Origin: Alteromonas profundi
Lineage (GTDB): Bacteria > Pseudomonadota > Gammaproteobacteria > Enterobacterales > Alteromonadaceae
DNA: 64,000 bases
Direction: 5' to 3'
Assembly (NCBI RefSeq): GCF_010500865.1
Contig: NZ_JAAAWN010000012.1
Span: forward strand, 62,001-126,000
Position numbers and translations under genes: made by a program. This document shows, piece by piece, positions 22,290-34,430 of this stretch (position 1 is the stretch's first letter; each line of letters begins with the position of its first letter). The notes beneath the pieces were generated by a model. It made no database searches. It saw nothing but the letters and a program-made list of their open reading frames with translations, and was not told the origin of the DNA.

Positions 22290-24155
22290 ATGGCAGCCAA
22301 AGGAAACTGGACTAAGTCCTTGTTCACCGGCTTATGGGCGGTATTAAATTTTTCACGAAAACTATTTTTCAATATTATATTCTTAGTACTTTTCATCGGT
22401 ATTATCATAGCCATCGCATCCCAAGACGATAATAAACTCTCCGTTAAGTCGGGCAGCGCCTTAATGCTAACCCTAGAAGGGCGTTTGGTAATTGAAAAAG
22501 TTAGTGTCGATCCTTTCGAACAATTTTTGCAAGACGCTTTAGGTTCAGAACCAGAAGAAGCCGAAATTTTGGTTAGAGATGTCTTAAAGGTGATTGAAAA
22601 CGCTAAACAAGACAGACGAATTAAAGCCCTTGTCCTTGATCTTCAAGGCTTATCCGGCGGCGGTCTAGATAAGCTTCGTACCATTGCAAATGCCCTTGAT
22701 GACTTTAAAACCTCTGAAAAGCCTGTTTACGCAATTGGCGATTATTACACACAGGACCAATACTACTTAGCTGCTCATGCCGACCATATTTACCTTAACC
22801 CAATGGGTTCAGTGCTTCTTGATGGCTATGGCCGCTACGGGCTATACATTAAAGACTTGCTAGATAAGCTTAAAGTCACTACCCATATTTTCCGTGTTGG
22901 CACCTACAAATCTGCGGTAGAACCCATGATCCGCAATGACATGTCAGAAGCATCTAAAGAAGCGTCGAAAAAGTGGCTTGAAGCCTACTGGTCACAGTAT
23001 AAACATGATGTAGCTGAAGCCCGTGGTGTACCACTATCAAACTTTGATGAAACCTTAGATGGTTTGGTGGCGAAGTTTGAACGTGTAGGCGGCGACTTTG
23101 CACAGTATGCCCTCGACAATAATTGGGTAGATGGATTAAAAACCCGCGAAGAAGTGCGCAGCGAACTTATTGAATTAGTGGGTGAAGATGATAACCCTAG
23201 TGGTGTAAACATTACCGCCTATGATACCTATTGGAATGTAATTAACGCCCCTGTGCCTGAAATACCTAACGATTTAGATAAAATTGCGATTGTGGTAGCG
23301 AAAGGAACGATTGTGGACGGCGACCAGCCTGCAGGCACCATAGGCGGCGATAGCACAGCCCGTCTTCTTCGCAAGGCTCGGTTAGACGACGAGGTAGAAG
23401 CAGTAGTATTACAAATCGATTCTCCTGGAGGTAGTGCCACTGCGTCAGAGGTAATACGACAAGAAGTATTAGAACTTCAAAAAGTAGGCAAGCCTGTGGT
23501 AGTTTCAATGAGTACCTACGCAGCCTCTGGTGGTTATTGGATTGCTGCGGGGGCCGATCGCATATTTGCAAGTCCCAGTACAATTACCGGGTCAATTGGC
23601 GTATTTGGTATGTTCATGACCTATGAGAACTCTCTTGATTATCTCGGTGTGCATACTGATGGCGTCGGCACTACTGAACTAGCGGGTTTCTCACCGCTTC
23701 GTCCTTTGCCGCAGCAATATGGTCAAGTTATTCAATACAGTATTGAAAATACCTATTCAAAATTTCTTAACATTGTTTCGAGCGCTCGTGAGCTAAGTAT
23801 TCAGCAAGTTGACGATATCGCGCAAGGTCGCGTTTGGGTGGGAACAGATGCATTGGAACGCGGTTTAGTTGACGAACTGGGTGATCTTGATGACGCTATC
23901 GCATCGGCCGCAGAAATTGCAGAACTCGATAATTACGATACGTTTTATGTAACTCGCTCGCTTTCTCCCCAAGAATTATTTTGGAAAGAGTTTTTCGGCC
24001 AAGCGCTTGCGGTAGTCGGAAAGTGGCAGTTCGCCCATTCTAATACTGCACTTATAGGTGAAGTAAAACGTGTACTTGGTGAGTTTGATACGTTTAGCAA
24101 ACTAAACGACCCTATGGGCACCTATGTGTTATGTTTGCCTTGTAACGTTGAATAA
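22290..24155 (+). CDS. sppA: Signal peptide peptidase SppA, 67K type
   Basis: Inner-membrane serine protease that digests cleaved signal peptides in the periplasm. The 621-residue length fits the long duplicated-domain form. There is one membrane segment at about 26-44. The catalytic Lys207 is in the N-terminal repeat (GTYKSAVEP) and Ser413 in the C-terminal repeat (YAASGGYW), matching E. coli K209/S409. The C-terminus NDPMGTYVLCLPC parallels E. coli, so the gene is complete. Its stop codon lies at the base of the hairpin covering the sprT start. Confidence 0.96.
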   Translation: MAAKGNWTKSLFTGLWAVLNFSRKLFFNIIFLVLFIGIIIAIASQDDNKLSVKSGSALMLTLEGRLVIEKVSVDPFEQFLQDALGSEPEEAEILVRDVLKVIENAKQDRRIKALVLDLQGLSGGGLDKLRTIANALDDFKTSEKPVYAIGDYYTQDQYYLAAHADHIYLNPMGSVLLDGYGRYGLYIKDLLDKLKVTTHIFRVGTYKSAVEPMIRNDMSEASKEASKKWLEAYWSQYKHDVAEARGVPLSNFDETLDGLVAKFERVGGDFAQYALDNNWVDGLKTREEVRSELIELVGEDDNPSGVNITAYDTYWNVINAPVPEIPNDLDKIAIVVAKGTIVDGDQPAGTIGGDSTARLLRKARLDDEVEAVVLQIDSPGGSATASEVIRQEVLELQKVGKPVVVSMSTYAASGGYWIAAGADRIFASPSTITGSIGVFGMFMTYENSLDYLGVHTDGVGTTELAGFSPLRPLPQQYGQVIQYSIENTYSKFLNIVSSARELSIQQVDDIAQGRVWVGTDALERGLVDELGDLDDAIASAAEIAELDNYDTFYVTRSLSPQELFWKEFFGQALAVVGKWQFAHSNTALIGEVKRVLGEFDTFSKLNDPMGTYVLCLPCNVE

Positions 24156-24174
24156 TAAAGGGTAGACCCTTTAT
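24155..24174 (+). promoter_or_regulatory. Hairpin covering the sprT ribosome-binding site and start codon
   Basis: Perfect 8-bp arms (ATAAAGGG / CCCTTTAT) around the tetraloop TAGA. The left arm contains the only Shine-Dalgarno-like sequence (AAAGGG, 24157-24162). The right arm covers the first two bases of the proposed AUC start at 24173. The left arm begins on the last base of the sppA stop codon. No T-run follows, so it is not a typical terminator. Melting by ribosomes finishing sppA would couple the two genes; that is inference. Confidence 0.5.
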
Positions 24175-24667
24175 CGCTACTTACGACCTAACATCGGCAC
24201 AGCGTCAGCGAATAGCGGGGCGTGTCGATGTTTTATACCAACAGGCTGATGCCTATTTCAATCGTACTTTCCCCCGCCCTACACTCTCTTTTCGACGTTC
24301 AGGAAAAAACGCCGGTACTGCATTCCTTCAGCAAAATAGAATCAATCTACATCCACTGTTATATAGCGATAATGAATCGGAATACCATGACGATGTAATA
24401 CCACATGAGATTAGTCATTTACTCGTATGGCAATTATTTGGAAAGGTTAAACCCCATGGTAAAGAATGGCAATCAATCATGCTGGGTGTGTTTAAACGTC
24501 CCCCGAATACTACCCATAGTTTTGATATTAATGCTGTGTTAGGTGACAGATTTGCGTATCAATGTGGATGTGGTGAACACCGACTAAGCATCCGTCGACA
24601 CAATAAAATTCAAAAGGGTACGAAATACCAATGTAAGCGCTGCAAGCAGGTTTTATCGCCGGTTTAA
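24173..24667 (+). CDS. sprT: SprT family zinc metalloprotease-like protein, apparent AUC start
   Basis: A Spartan-like (SprT) protein with the zinc HExxH motif (HEISH, followed by PHGKEW) and a C-terminal zinc ribbon (CGCGEH ... CKRC). The frame is open from 24152, but the first ATG (24479) lies downstream of HExxH, and there is no ATG, GTG or TTG before it. Starting at ATC 24173 gives 164 residues. It also places the N-terminus exactly where that of E. coli SprT (165 residues) falls: 39 residues to the conserved P-x-L-S segment in both. The codon could be a genuine rare AUC start or a recent ATG-to-ATC change. It ends by overlapping the convergent yfbV gene by four bases. Confidence 0.8.
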   Translation: MATYDLTSAQRQRIAGRVDVLYQQADAYFNRTFPRPTLSFRRSGKNAGTAFLQQNRINLHPLLYSDNESEYHDDVIPHEISHLLVWQLFGKVKPHGKEWQSIMLGVFKRPPNTTHSFDINAVLGDRFAYQCGCGEHRLSIRRHNKIQKGTKYQCKRCKQVLSPV

Positions 24668-25113
24668 CGAAACCATTGCTGGGTAAATACCCTATCTAAG
24701 TCGCTAAACGCAGTTTTCAACAAGGCGGCTAATTCTCGATATCGAGGTTTTGATTTTATGGCAGCAACATTGCAGCCTTGAGCGCGCATTTTACCATGAA
24801 TTTCCTGATACCACTGCTTTAGTGCGGGGGGCAATTGTTGGTTTGAGCGATGACCTAACCAAAGTAAACCTTGAAGGGGTAAGCTTAGGAAGAATGCCCC
24901 AATAGCGATAGTTTGCGGTATATAACTTATCCCCATATTCTGTAAAAGTAATGCGCACGCCAATATCGCCGCGGGCGGCATGGCTTTTATTGAGAAGCGA
25001 GTAGCAGAGACCACACGACAGTCAGGAAAATGAGCGAATAGCTCCTTTCGAACCGGCCAAGTATCTAAATATTGCTGCCCATCTTTTAGCATCGTCACCA
25101 TAGACACAGACAT
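24664..25113 (-). CDS. yfbV: YfbV family membrane protein (DUF412)
   Basis: A homologue of E. coli YfbV, an inner-membrane protein reported to insulate the Ter macrodomain. Two membrane segments (about 45-62 and 66-85) are followed by a cytoplasmic part with SLPLQGLLWLGHRS and the LPPALKQWYQEIHGKM segment, both matching the family. The ATG at 25113 is preferred over one four codons upstream (25125) because GGGGTG precedes it at good spacing; it gives 149 residues. Convergent with sprT. Confidence 0.9.
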   Translation of the reverse strand: MSVSMVTMLKDGQQYLDTWPVRKELFAHFPDCRVVSATRFSIKAMPPAAILACALLLQNMGISYIPQTIAIGAFFLSLPLQGLLWLGHRSNQQLPPALKQWYQEIHGKMRAQGCNVAAIKSKPRYRELAALLKTAFSDLDRVFTQQWFR

Positions 25114-25125
25114 ATAGCACCCCAT

Positions 25126-26442
<1,317 letters not shown>

Positions 26443-26459
26443 TAGCCTTTAATGTAGCC

Positions 26460-26490
26460 AAAAGCCCTGCCCTGTTACGCAGGGCTTTTT
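26460..26490 (+). terminator. Rho-independent terminator after trxB
   Basis: An 8-bp stem (AGCCCTGC / GCAGGGCT) with loop CCTGTTAC, preceded by As and followed by TTTTTATTT. It sits between the trxB stop and aat, and ends about 12 bp before the aat ATG, so aat transcripts must start downstream of it or read through. Confidence 0.85.
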
Positions 26491-26502
26491 ATTTGCAAAA
26501 TT

Positions 26503-27249
26503 ATGATAACGCTTCCCAAATTAGATTCAGATACTCCTTTTCCTCCGGTAGACGAGGCGCTCGCAGAACCAAATGGGCTACTCGCATTCGGTGCAGACTT
26601 AAGTCCGCCTCGACTTTTTAGCGCCTATTCGCAAGGAATATTTCCATGGTTTAGCGAAGATGAACCCTTACTGTGGTGGTCGCCTGCGCCCCGCGCTATT
26701 ATCGAGCTGGACGACTTTATTTGTTCAAAAAGCTTAGCGAAGTTAGCGCGTAAACGCCGTTTTACCGTAACCTTGAATAAGGCATTTACGGCGGTTATAG
26801 AAGCCTGCGCCAGTATTCCTCGACAGCAGCCCTCAGCAGGGAATATAAGCAACGAAACTTGGATAACCTCCGATATGCAGCACGCCTATACACAATTGCA
26901 TACCCTAGGTTTAGCGCATTCCGTTGAAGTGTGGGATGGCAATGAACTCGTTGGCGGTTTGTATGGTGTAGGTGTGGGAAAAGTCTACTGCGGCGAATCT
27001 ATGTTTCATCGCCAAAGCAACACATCTAAATTGGCGATGTTAGCATTAGTTAAGCACATGAAATCTCAAGAAATGGCCTTTATTGATTGCCAATTACCTA
27101 CCGAGCATCTTGCGTCGTTAGGTGCAAAACCTATCTCCCGGGCTCGTTTTATTGCTATGCTGCAACAAAATAACCATACGTTGACCGAAGAAGGTAGGCT
27201 AACGCCTCGCTACCAAGCTCAATGGCAGTCACAGGATATTACTCCATGA
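26503..27249 (+). CDS. aat: Leucyl/phenylalanyl-tRNA--protein transferase
   Basis: Adds Leu or Phe from charged tRNA to proteins with N-terminal Lys or Arg, making them N-degron substrates for ClpS-ClpAP. The 248-residue protein has the family segments FPPVDEALAEPNGLLAFGADL, GIFPWF, PLLWWSPAPRA, HSVEVWDG, GLYGV and ESMFHRQSNTSK. Its stop overlaps the bpt start (ATGA), so the two transferases are translationally coupled. infA, clpA and clpS lie next to them. Confidence 0.97.
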   Translation: MITLPKLDSDTPFPPVDEALAEPNGLLAFGADLSPPRLFSAYSQGIFPWFSEDEPLLWWSPAPRAIIELDDFICSKSLAKLARKRRFTVTLNKAFTAVIEACASIPRQQPSAGNISNETWITSDMQHAYTQLHTLGLAHSVEVWDGNELVGGLYGVGVGKVYCGESMFHRQSNTSKLAMLALVKHMKSQEMAFIDCQLPTEHLASLGAKPISRARFIAMLQQNNHTLTEEGRLTPRYQAQWQSQDITP

Positions 27250-27959
27250 AGTTCGGCATTACCCAAACGTTCGATTGCAGTTATTTACCTGATCGTAAAG
27301 AGCAGCTTCTCGTTTATGCTGAACAAAGCTCGCAGCAAGCTTTACGCTATGGGCAACTTATTCAAGTAGGGTTTCGTCGTAGCGGTGAACAAATTTATCG
27401 CCCACACTGTCCACAGTGCACTGCGTGTCAATCTATACGCATACCGGTTGATGAATTTGTCGCGTCTCGCAGCCAAAAGCGCATTTTAAAGCGTAACGCT
27501 TCCTTCCGTACTCAGATGGTGACTACGCCTAGCCGCGATTATTATCCCTTGTACGAACAATATATTTGCGCACGACATACCGAAGGCAGTATGTACCCGC
27601 CCAATAAAACCCAATTTGAACACTTTATTTTGTGTGAATGGCAAGGACCGGCGTATATCGAAGCCTATGATGGCGATAAACTTATTGCCGTGGCTGTTAC
27701 TGATGTTATCGATAACGGCACTGGTCATCGCGCACTATCCGCTTTGTACACATTTTTTGATCCTAATTACGCCTCTGCTTCGTTAGGAACTTGGATGATT
27801 ATGATGCAAGCGCATCATGCGAAATTGCAAAATCGGGAATATCTGTACTTAGGTTATTATGTTGCCGGAAGTCAGAAAATGTCCTATAAGCAGCAATTTT
27901 TCCCCTTCGAACAGTTTAACGGCAACAAATGGCAACGTTTTTGCAAAAAACCTGCTTAA
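27246..27959 (+). CDS. bpt: Aspartate/glutamate leucyltransferase (Bpt, Ate1-like)
   Basis: Attaches Leu to proteins with N-terminal Asp or Glu, complementing Aat in the bacterial N-degron pathway; characterised in Vibrio vulnificus. The ATG at 27246 overlapping the aat stop gives 237 residues, the family length; an in-frame ATG at 27222 would add eight unrelated residues. Visible motifs are CSYLPDRKEQ, GFRRSGEQIYRPHCPQCTAC, the PPNKTQFEHF segment and YLGYYVAGSQKMSYK. The name arginyltransferase in older annotations refers to this same family. Confidence 0.95.
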   Translation: MKFGITQTFDCSYLPDRKEQLLVYAEQSSQQALRYGQLIQVGFRRSGEQIYRPHCPQCTACQSIRIPVDEFVASRSQKRILKRNASFRTQMVTTPSRDYYPLYEQYICARHTEGSMYPPNKTQFEHFILCEWQGPAYIEAYDGDKLIAVAVTDVIDNGTGHRALSALYTFFDPNYASASLGTWMIMMQAHHAKLQNREYLYLGYYVAGSQKMSYKQQFFPFEQFNGNKWQRFCKKPA

Positions 27960-28034
27960 TTACTTTACACACACCGCAAGATTGGTTAATGTCTGCGCGG
28001 CAAAAAATTTGAATTACTGAGGTAACTGCTTTAC

Positions 28035-28253
28035 ATGGCAAAAGAAGATTGTATTGAAATGGAAGGTACGGTACTTGATACCCTACCTAATACTATGTTC
28101 CGAGTTGAACTAGAAAACGGTCACGTAGTGACTGCACATATTTCTGGTAAGATGCGTAAGAACTATATCCGAATTCTTACTGGCGATAAGGTCACCGTTG
28201 AGATGACTCCGTACGACTTAACTAAAGGTCGTATCATTTATCGCGCCAGATAA
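28035..28253 (+). CDS. infA: Translation initiation factor IF-1
   Basis: Binds the ribosomal A site during initiation. The 72-residue OB-fold protein starts [20 protein letters not shown] and carries [19 protein letters not shown], essentially the universal IF-1 sequence. It sits 75 bp after bpt and ends just before the shared bidirectional terminator facing clpA. The neighbourhood aat-(bpt)-infA-clpA matches E. coli aat-infA-clpA. Confidence 0.98.
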   Translation: MAKEDCIEMEGTVLDTLPNTMFRVELENGHVVTAHISGKMRKNYIRILTGDKVTVEMTPYDLTKGRIIYRAR

Positions 28254-28280
28254 TGAGCCATTAAGCGGTAACACCGAATG

Positions 28281-28313
28281 AAAAAAGCCCGACGTGATTG
28301 CGTCGGGTTTTTT
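28281..28313. terminator. Bidirectional terminator between infA and clpA
   Basis: A 7-bp stem (CCCGACG / CGTCGGG, loop TGATTG) flanked by six As on the left and six Ts on the right, so it can work in both directions. It lies between the convergent infA (+) and clpA (-) genes. Confidence 0.9.
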
Positions 28314-28364
28314 GTTGGTATTAAAGAAAACCAAAGCCAATAGGTTTTGGTAATGAGCCTAGCG

Positions 28365-30641
28365 TTAGCTAGACTCAGCTTCTTCTTTTAACGAATCAAC
28401 TTTGGTATAAGCAAACGACAATTTGTCATTGTCGAGATCAACTTTAACGTTACCGCCTTTCGTTAACTCGCCAAACAAGAGTTCGTTCGCCAACTCTTTT
28501 TTAAGCTCTTCTTTGATAAGACGTGACATGGGTCGGGCTCCCATCGATTTGTCGTAGCCTTTTTCAGCAAGATACGCGCGCGCTGCTGGGGTTACTTCAA
28601 GAGATACCCCTTTCACATCTAACTGGGCTTGCAGTTCGATAATAAACTTATCAACAACTTGCAAAATAATCTCTGAATCTAGGTGATTAAACCAAATAAT
28701 ACCATCCAATCTGTTTCTAAATTCAGGCGTAAACACTTTATTGATTTCCGATAACGCATCATGACTATGGTCTTGCTGCTTAAACCCTATCGACTTACGC
28801 ACGGTTTCCTGGACACCCGCGTTTGTAGTCATCACTAGCACTACGTTTCTAAAATCGACTTTACGCCCGTTATTATCGGTTAACGTACCGTGATCCATCA
28901 CTTGCAGCAGAATATTGTAAATATCGCTGTGTGCCTTTTCGATTTCGTCTAATAGCACCACCGAATAAGGGTTTTTAATCACCGCATCGGTAAGTAATCC
29001 ACCTTGGTCGAAGCCAACGTAACCGGGAGGAGCACCTATTAAACGACTGACTGCGTGACGTTCCATGTATTCAGACATATCGAAACGTACAAGCTCAACC
29101 CCCATGATTTTCGCCAGTTGCTGAGTAACCTCGGTTTTACCTACACCGGTAGGACCAGCGAACAAAAAGCTCCCTATGGGCTTTTCTTCAGCCCCTAACC
29201 CTGAGCGAGAAAGTAGAATGGCGTCATTAAGGGTCTCTATCGCCTTGTCTTGACCAAACACCACCATCTTAAGGTTACGCCCCAAGTTCTTCAGAACTTC
29301 TTTGTCAGACGCTGATACAGACTTTTCAGGGATACGCGCCATTTTCGCAATAATTTGCTCGATATCACCTACCCCAATCGTTTTCTTACGCTTCGATTGT
29401 GGTAACAAACGTTGACTCGCTCCGGCTTCATCCATTACATCAATGGCTTTATCGGGTAAATGACGCTCGTTAATGTATTTCGCCGACAATTCTGCGGCAG
29501 CTTGAATGGCTTTTTGGGTAAAGCGTACACTGTGATGATCTTCATAACGGCTTTTAAGGCCAAGTAAGATTTTCGTGGTATCGCTAACACTAGGCTCGGT
29601 TACATCCACCTTCTGAAAGCGACGAGCTAGCGCACGATCTTTCTCAAAAATACCTTGGTATTCCTGGTACGTGGTAGAACCAATACAACGTAATTCACCA
29701 CTCGATAGCTTTGGCTTGAGTAAATTCGACGCATCCATAACCCCACCTGACGCCGCACCGGCCCCAATGATAGTGTGAATTTCATCGATAAACAAAATGG
29801 CATCTTTGTCTTTACCTAGCTCTTTTAAAATTGCTTTTAAACGCTTTTCAAAATCGCCCCGGTATTTCGTTCCCGCCAGTAGGCCACCTAAATCTAATGA
29901 ATAAACGGTACTATTACTAATAACATCAGGTACATCATCATTCACAATGCGATAGGCTAAACCTTCTGCAATCGCCGTTTTACCTACGCCAGCCTCACCG
30001 ACTAACAAGGGGTTGTTTTTACGGCGACGACAAAGAATCTGAATGGTACGTTCCACTTCAGAATCGCGCCCAATTAGGGGGTCTATTTTCCCCTCTTTGG
30101 CGTGCTTATTAAGGTCGGTAGAATACTTACTTAACGCCGATGCGTTGTCATCTGCACTCTCACTCTCCTCTGATGTCTCTGGGTTGATAGGCGCATCGTC
30201 TTCAGATTTGCTCACACCATGGCTAATGAAATTTACAACATCGAGACGGGTAATATCGGATTTTTTAAGAATGAATACCGCTTGCGACTCTTGTTCACTA
30301 AAAATAGCAACCAATACATTCGCGCCGGTAACTTCATCTTTACCGGATGATTGCACATGGAAAACCGCCCGTTGCAACACCCGTTGGAAACCAAGTGTAG
30401 GTTGGGTTTCTCTTTCATTAAGTTGGTCATCAAGAATAAGTGGCGTAGTGTCTTTGACGAACGCTATCAATTCACTTTTCAATGCTTCTACATCTGCACC
30501 ACACGCATGGAGTGCTTCGCGAGCTGCGGAGTTATCCAACAATGCCAACAGAAGATGCTCAACAGTCATAAACTCATGACGGTGTTCTCTGGCAAATACA
30601 AACGCATTATTTAACGTTTGTTCTAATTCTTTATTTAACAT
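28365..30641 (-). CDS. clpA: ATP-dependent Clp protease ATPase subunit ClpA
   Basis: Hsp100 unfoldase that feeds ClpP. The 758-residue protein has the N-terminal Clp repeat domain (1-140), where ClpS docks, and then two AAA+ modules. Walker A motifs are GEAGVGKT at 215-222 and GPTGVGKT at 496-503; the first Walker B is LFIDE at 283-287. The ClpP-docking loop reads IGF (in RKSIGFKQQ). It is co-transcribed with clpS, 24 bp upstream, and forms the degradation arm of the N-degron pathway next to aat and bpt. Confidence 0.98.
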   Translation of the reverse strand: MLNKELEQTLNNAFVFAREHRHEFMTVEHLLLALLDNSAAREALHACGADVEALKSELIAFVKDTTPLILDDQLNERETQPTLGFQRVLQRAVFHVQSSGKDEVTGANVLVAIFSEQESQAVFILKKSDITRLDVVNFISHGVSKSEDDAPINPETSEESESADDNASALSKYSTDLNKHAKEGKIDPLIGRDSEVERTIQILCRRRKNNPLLVGEAGVGKTAIAEGLAYRIVNDDVPDVISNSTVYSLDLGGLLAGTKYRGDFEKRLKAILKELGKDKDAILFIDEIHTIIGAGAASGGVMDASNLLKPKLSSGELRCIGSTTYQEYQGIFEKDRALARRFQKVDVTEPSVSDTTKILLGLKSRYEDHHSVRFTQKAIQAAAELSAKYINERHLPDKAIDVMDEAGASQRLLPQSKRKKTIGVGDIEQIIAKMARIPEKSVSASDKEVLKNLGRNLKMVVFGQDKAIETLNDAILLSRSGLGAEEKPIGSFLFAGPTGVGKTEVTQQLAKIMGVELVRFDMSEYMERHAVSRLIGAPPGYVGFDQGGLLTDAVIKNPYSVVLLDEIEKAHSDIYNILLQVMDHGTLTDNNGRKVDFRNVVLVMTTNAGVQETVRKSIGFKQQDHSHDALSEINKVFTPEFRNRLDGIIWFNHLDSEIILQVVDKFIIELQAQLDVKGVSLEVTPAARAYLAEKGYDKSMGARPMSRLIKEELKKELANELLFGELTKGGNVKVDLDNDKLSFAYTKVDSLKEEAESS

Positions 30642-30665
30642 ATCGCTCGCCCTCTACAAATTGAC

Positions 30666-30986
30666 TTACGCCTGCTCCATCGTACACATAAGTGGATGGC
30701 CTTGTTTACGTGCATATTGATTCACTTGCATCACTTTTGTCTCTGCAATCTCTGCAGTGAATATGCCACACACTGCTTTACCTTGATAATGCACAGTGAG
30801 CATGAGTTGATTAGCTTTCTCAGCATCCATATTGAAAAAATGCGTGAGTACTTCAATGACGAAATCCATGGGTGTGTAGTCATCATTGTTTAACAACACC
30901 TTGTACATGGGTGGCGGCTGCGGTTTTTGCCGCTGCGCGTCTTTCTGTTTTTCCTTTTCGATATCGATAGCGTTGTCTTTACTCAT
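30666..30986 (-). CDS. clpS: ATP-dependent Clp protease adaptor ClpS
   Basis: Recognises N-terminal Leu, Phe, Tyr and Trp and hands substrates to ClpAP. The 106-residue adaptor keeps the N-degron pocket residues Asn34, Asp35 and His66, with the same numbering as E. coli, in [11 protein letters not shown] and [11 protein letters not shown]. The charged N-terminal tail (1-26, Lys/Asp/Glu/Gln-rich), which engages ClpA, is also present. It precedes clpA on the same strand and is divergent from cspD. Confidence 0.97.
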   Translation of the reverse strand: MSKDNAIDIEKEKQKDAQRQKPQPPPMYKVLLNNDDYTPMDFVIEVLTHFFNMDAEKANQLMLTVHYQGKAVCGIFTAEIAETKVMQVNQYARKQGHPLMCTMEQA

Positions 30987-31182
30987 AACTTAATAATAGT
31001 GCTTTGTTCGCAGTTGTCGTCATAACTTTTGAATAAAATTAATTCACATTAGCTCTTGACATAATATGGTTAAAAAATCTACATTTTGATAGTGGTACTT
31101 GCTAACAGCAATATCGCAATGCGTCCAATTCTATTGTGGGGGCATAAACGTGTGAGTTCAAGGATTAAGAGGAAGTCGAAGT

Positions 31183-31401
31183 ATGGCGGTTGGAAAAGTT
31201 AAATGGTTTAACAACGCAAAAGGGTTTGGTTTTATTGTTCCCGAGGATGGTGGAGAAGATATTTTCGCGCACTACTCTACAATCCAGATGGAAGGATATC
31301 GCTCACTTAAGGCGGGTCAGGAAGTAACCTATGAAGTACAGCAAGGCCCTAAAGGGTTACACGCTGAAAACATCGGTTTCTTAGAAGAACCTGAACGTTA
31401 A
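31183..31401 (+). CDS. cspD: Cold shock-like protein CspD
   Basis: A 72-residue cold-shock domain protein with RNP1 (KGFGFI) and RNP2 (DIFAHY) single-strand nucleic-acid-binding motifs. It shares the CspD-specific HYSTIQMEGYRSLKAGQEV stretch. In E. coli CspD inhibits replication initiation in stationary phase. Its place next to clpS-clpA, divergently transcribed, matches E. coli and supports CspD over the other paralogues. It has its own promoter region of about 196 bp shared with clpS. Confidence 0.93.
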   Translation: MAVGKVKWFNNAKGFGFIVPEDGGEDIFAHYSTIQMEGYRSLKAGQEVTYEVQQGPKGLHAENIGFLEEPER

Positions 31402-31511
31402 AATAAATTAATTTTTAAAGCTTATTTCCCACACACCCAGTGTGACGGAAATAGGCTTTATTCGGCTGGTTGTTTACTTAGCTTCCGGCTTTGGTAGTGT
31501 TGTGCCAAATA

Positions 31512-31545
31512 AAATCATGACTCTGTTGAAATCATGACTCTGTTG
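31512..31545. repeat. Exact tandem 17-bp duplication
   Basis: AAATCATGACTCTGTTG occurs twice back to back (31512-31528 and 31529-31545) with no spacer, in non-coding sequence between cspD and icd. Two perfect copies suggest a recent slippage duplication, or a pair of binding sites. There are too few copies for a minisatellite or CRISPR reading. Confidence 0.9.
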
Positions 31546-31807
31546 TAATTGTTGTGCCTATTTTCACGGTCGATTTTTCGAATGTGTTTGCCCGTAACCA
31601 GTGGCCGTGTGGCGAATTGCGTGCTTTTTTTAGTGAATAAACCCGTGGGGCCCTGTGCCCCCAGCCGTTAAGTAGATGCTAAGTAGCTGTTACGTAGCGC
31701 CTGCATCAATTGTTGTAAACCCACGTAAAAACGCCTCAATGGAAGTAAGAAAGCCCTATTCATTGCTATTCTTACGTCTGCCTCCTCAATCGCTGCGAGG
31801 ATAAATA

Positions 31808-31833
31808 AAAAAGCCCCTAAATAGGGGCTTTTT
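31808..31833. terminator. Rho-independent terminator after icd (bidirectional)
   Basis: A 6-bp stem (AGCCCC / GGGGCT, loop TAAATA) with A- and T-runs on either side. It lies about 20 bp beyond the icd stop (minus strand), and its other face can stop transcripts from cspD. Confidence 0.85.
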
Positions 31834-31853
31834 AGGTTTAAAGACGTTAGAAC

Positions 31854-34430
<2,577 letters not shown>

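Larger units (their letters stand above)
31402..31853. other. 452-bp convergent intergenic region between cspD and icd
   Basis: No gene is open here. After cspD there is a long imperfect hairpin (about 31417-31460, arms AAAGC-TTATTTCC and GGAAATA-GGCTTT) that may terminate cspD. Further in is an exact tandem duplication of a 17-mer at 31512-31545. A small GC-rich hairpin (GGGGC / GCCCC) lies near 31648-31662. The icd terminator is at the far end. The purpose of the middle 350 bp is unclear. Confidence 0.5.

Noticed and set aside
24155..24174. The hairpin after sppA as an intrinsic terminator
   Set aside because: There is no T-run after the stem and the sprT coding region begins inside the right arm.
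24479..24667. ATG at 24479 as the start of a 62-residue protein
   Set aside because: It would remove the HExxH zinc site and two thirds of a clearly conserved SprT protein whose frame is open further upstream.
30043..30579. Long open frame (178 codons) on the plus strand inside clpA
   Set aside because: It is antisense to a fully conserved ClpA; the translation is low-complexity Ser/Ala/Thr-rich and has no recognisable family. Shadow frame.
31512..31545. CRISPR-like repeat
   Set aside because: Only two copies, directly abutting without a spacer, and no cas genes in the window.
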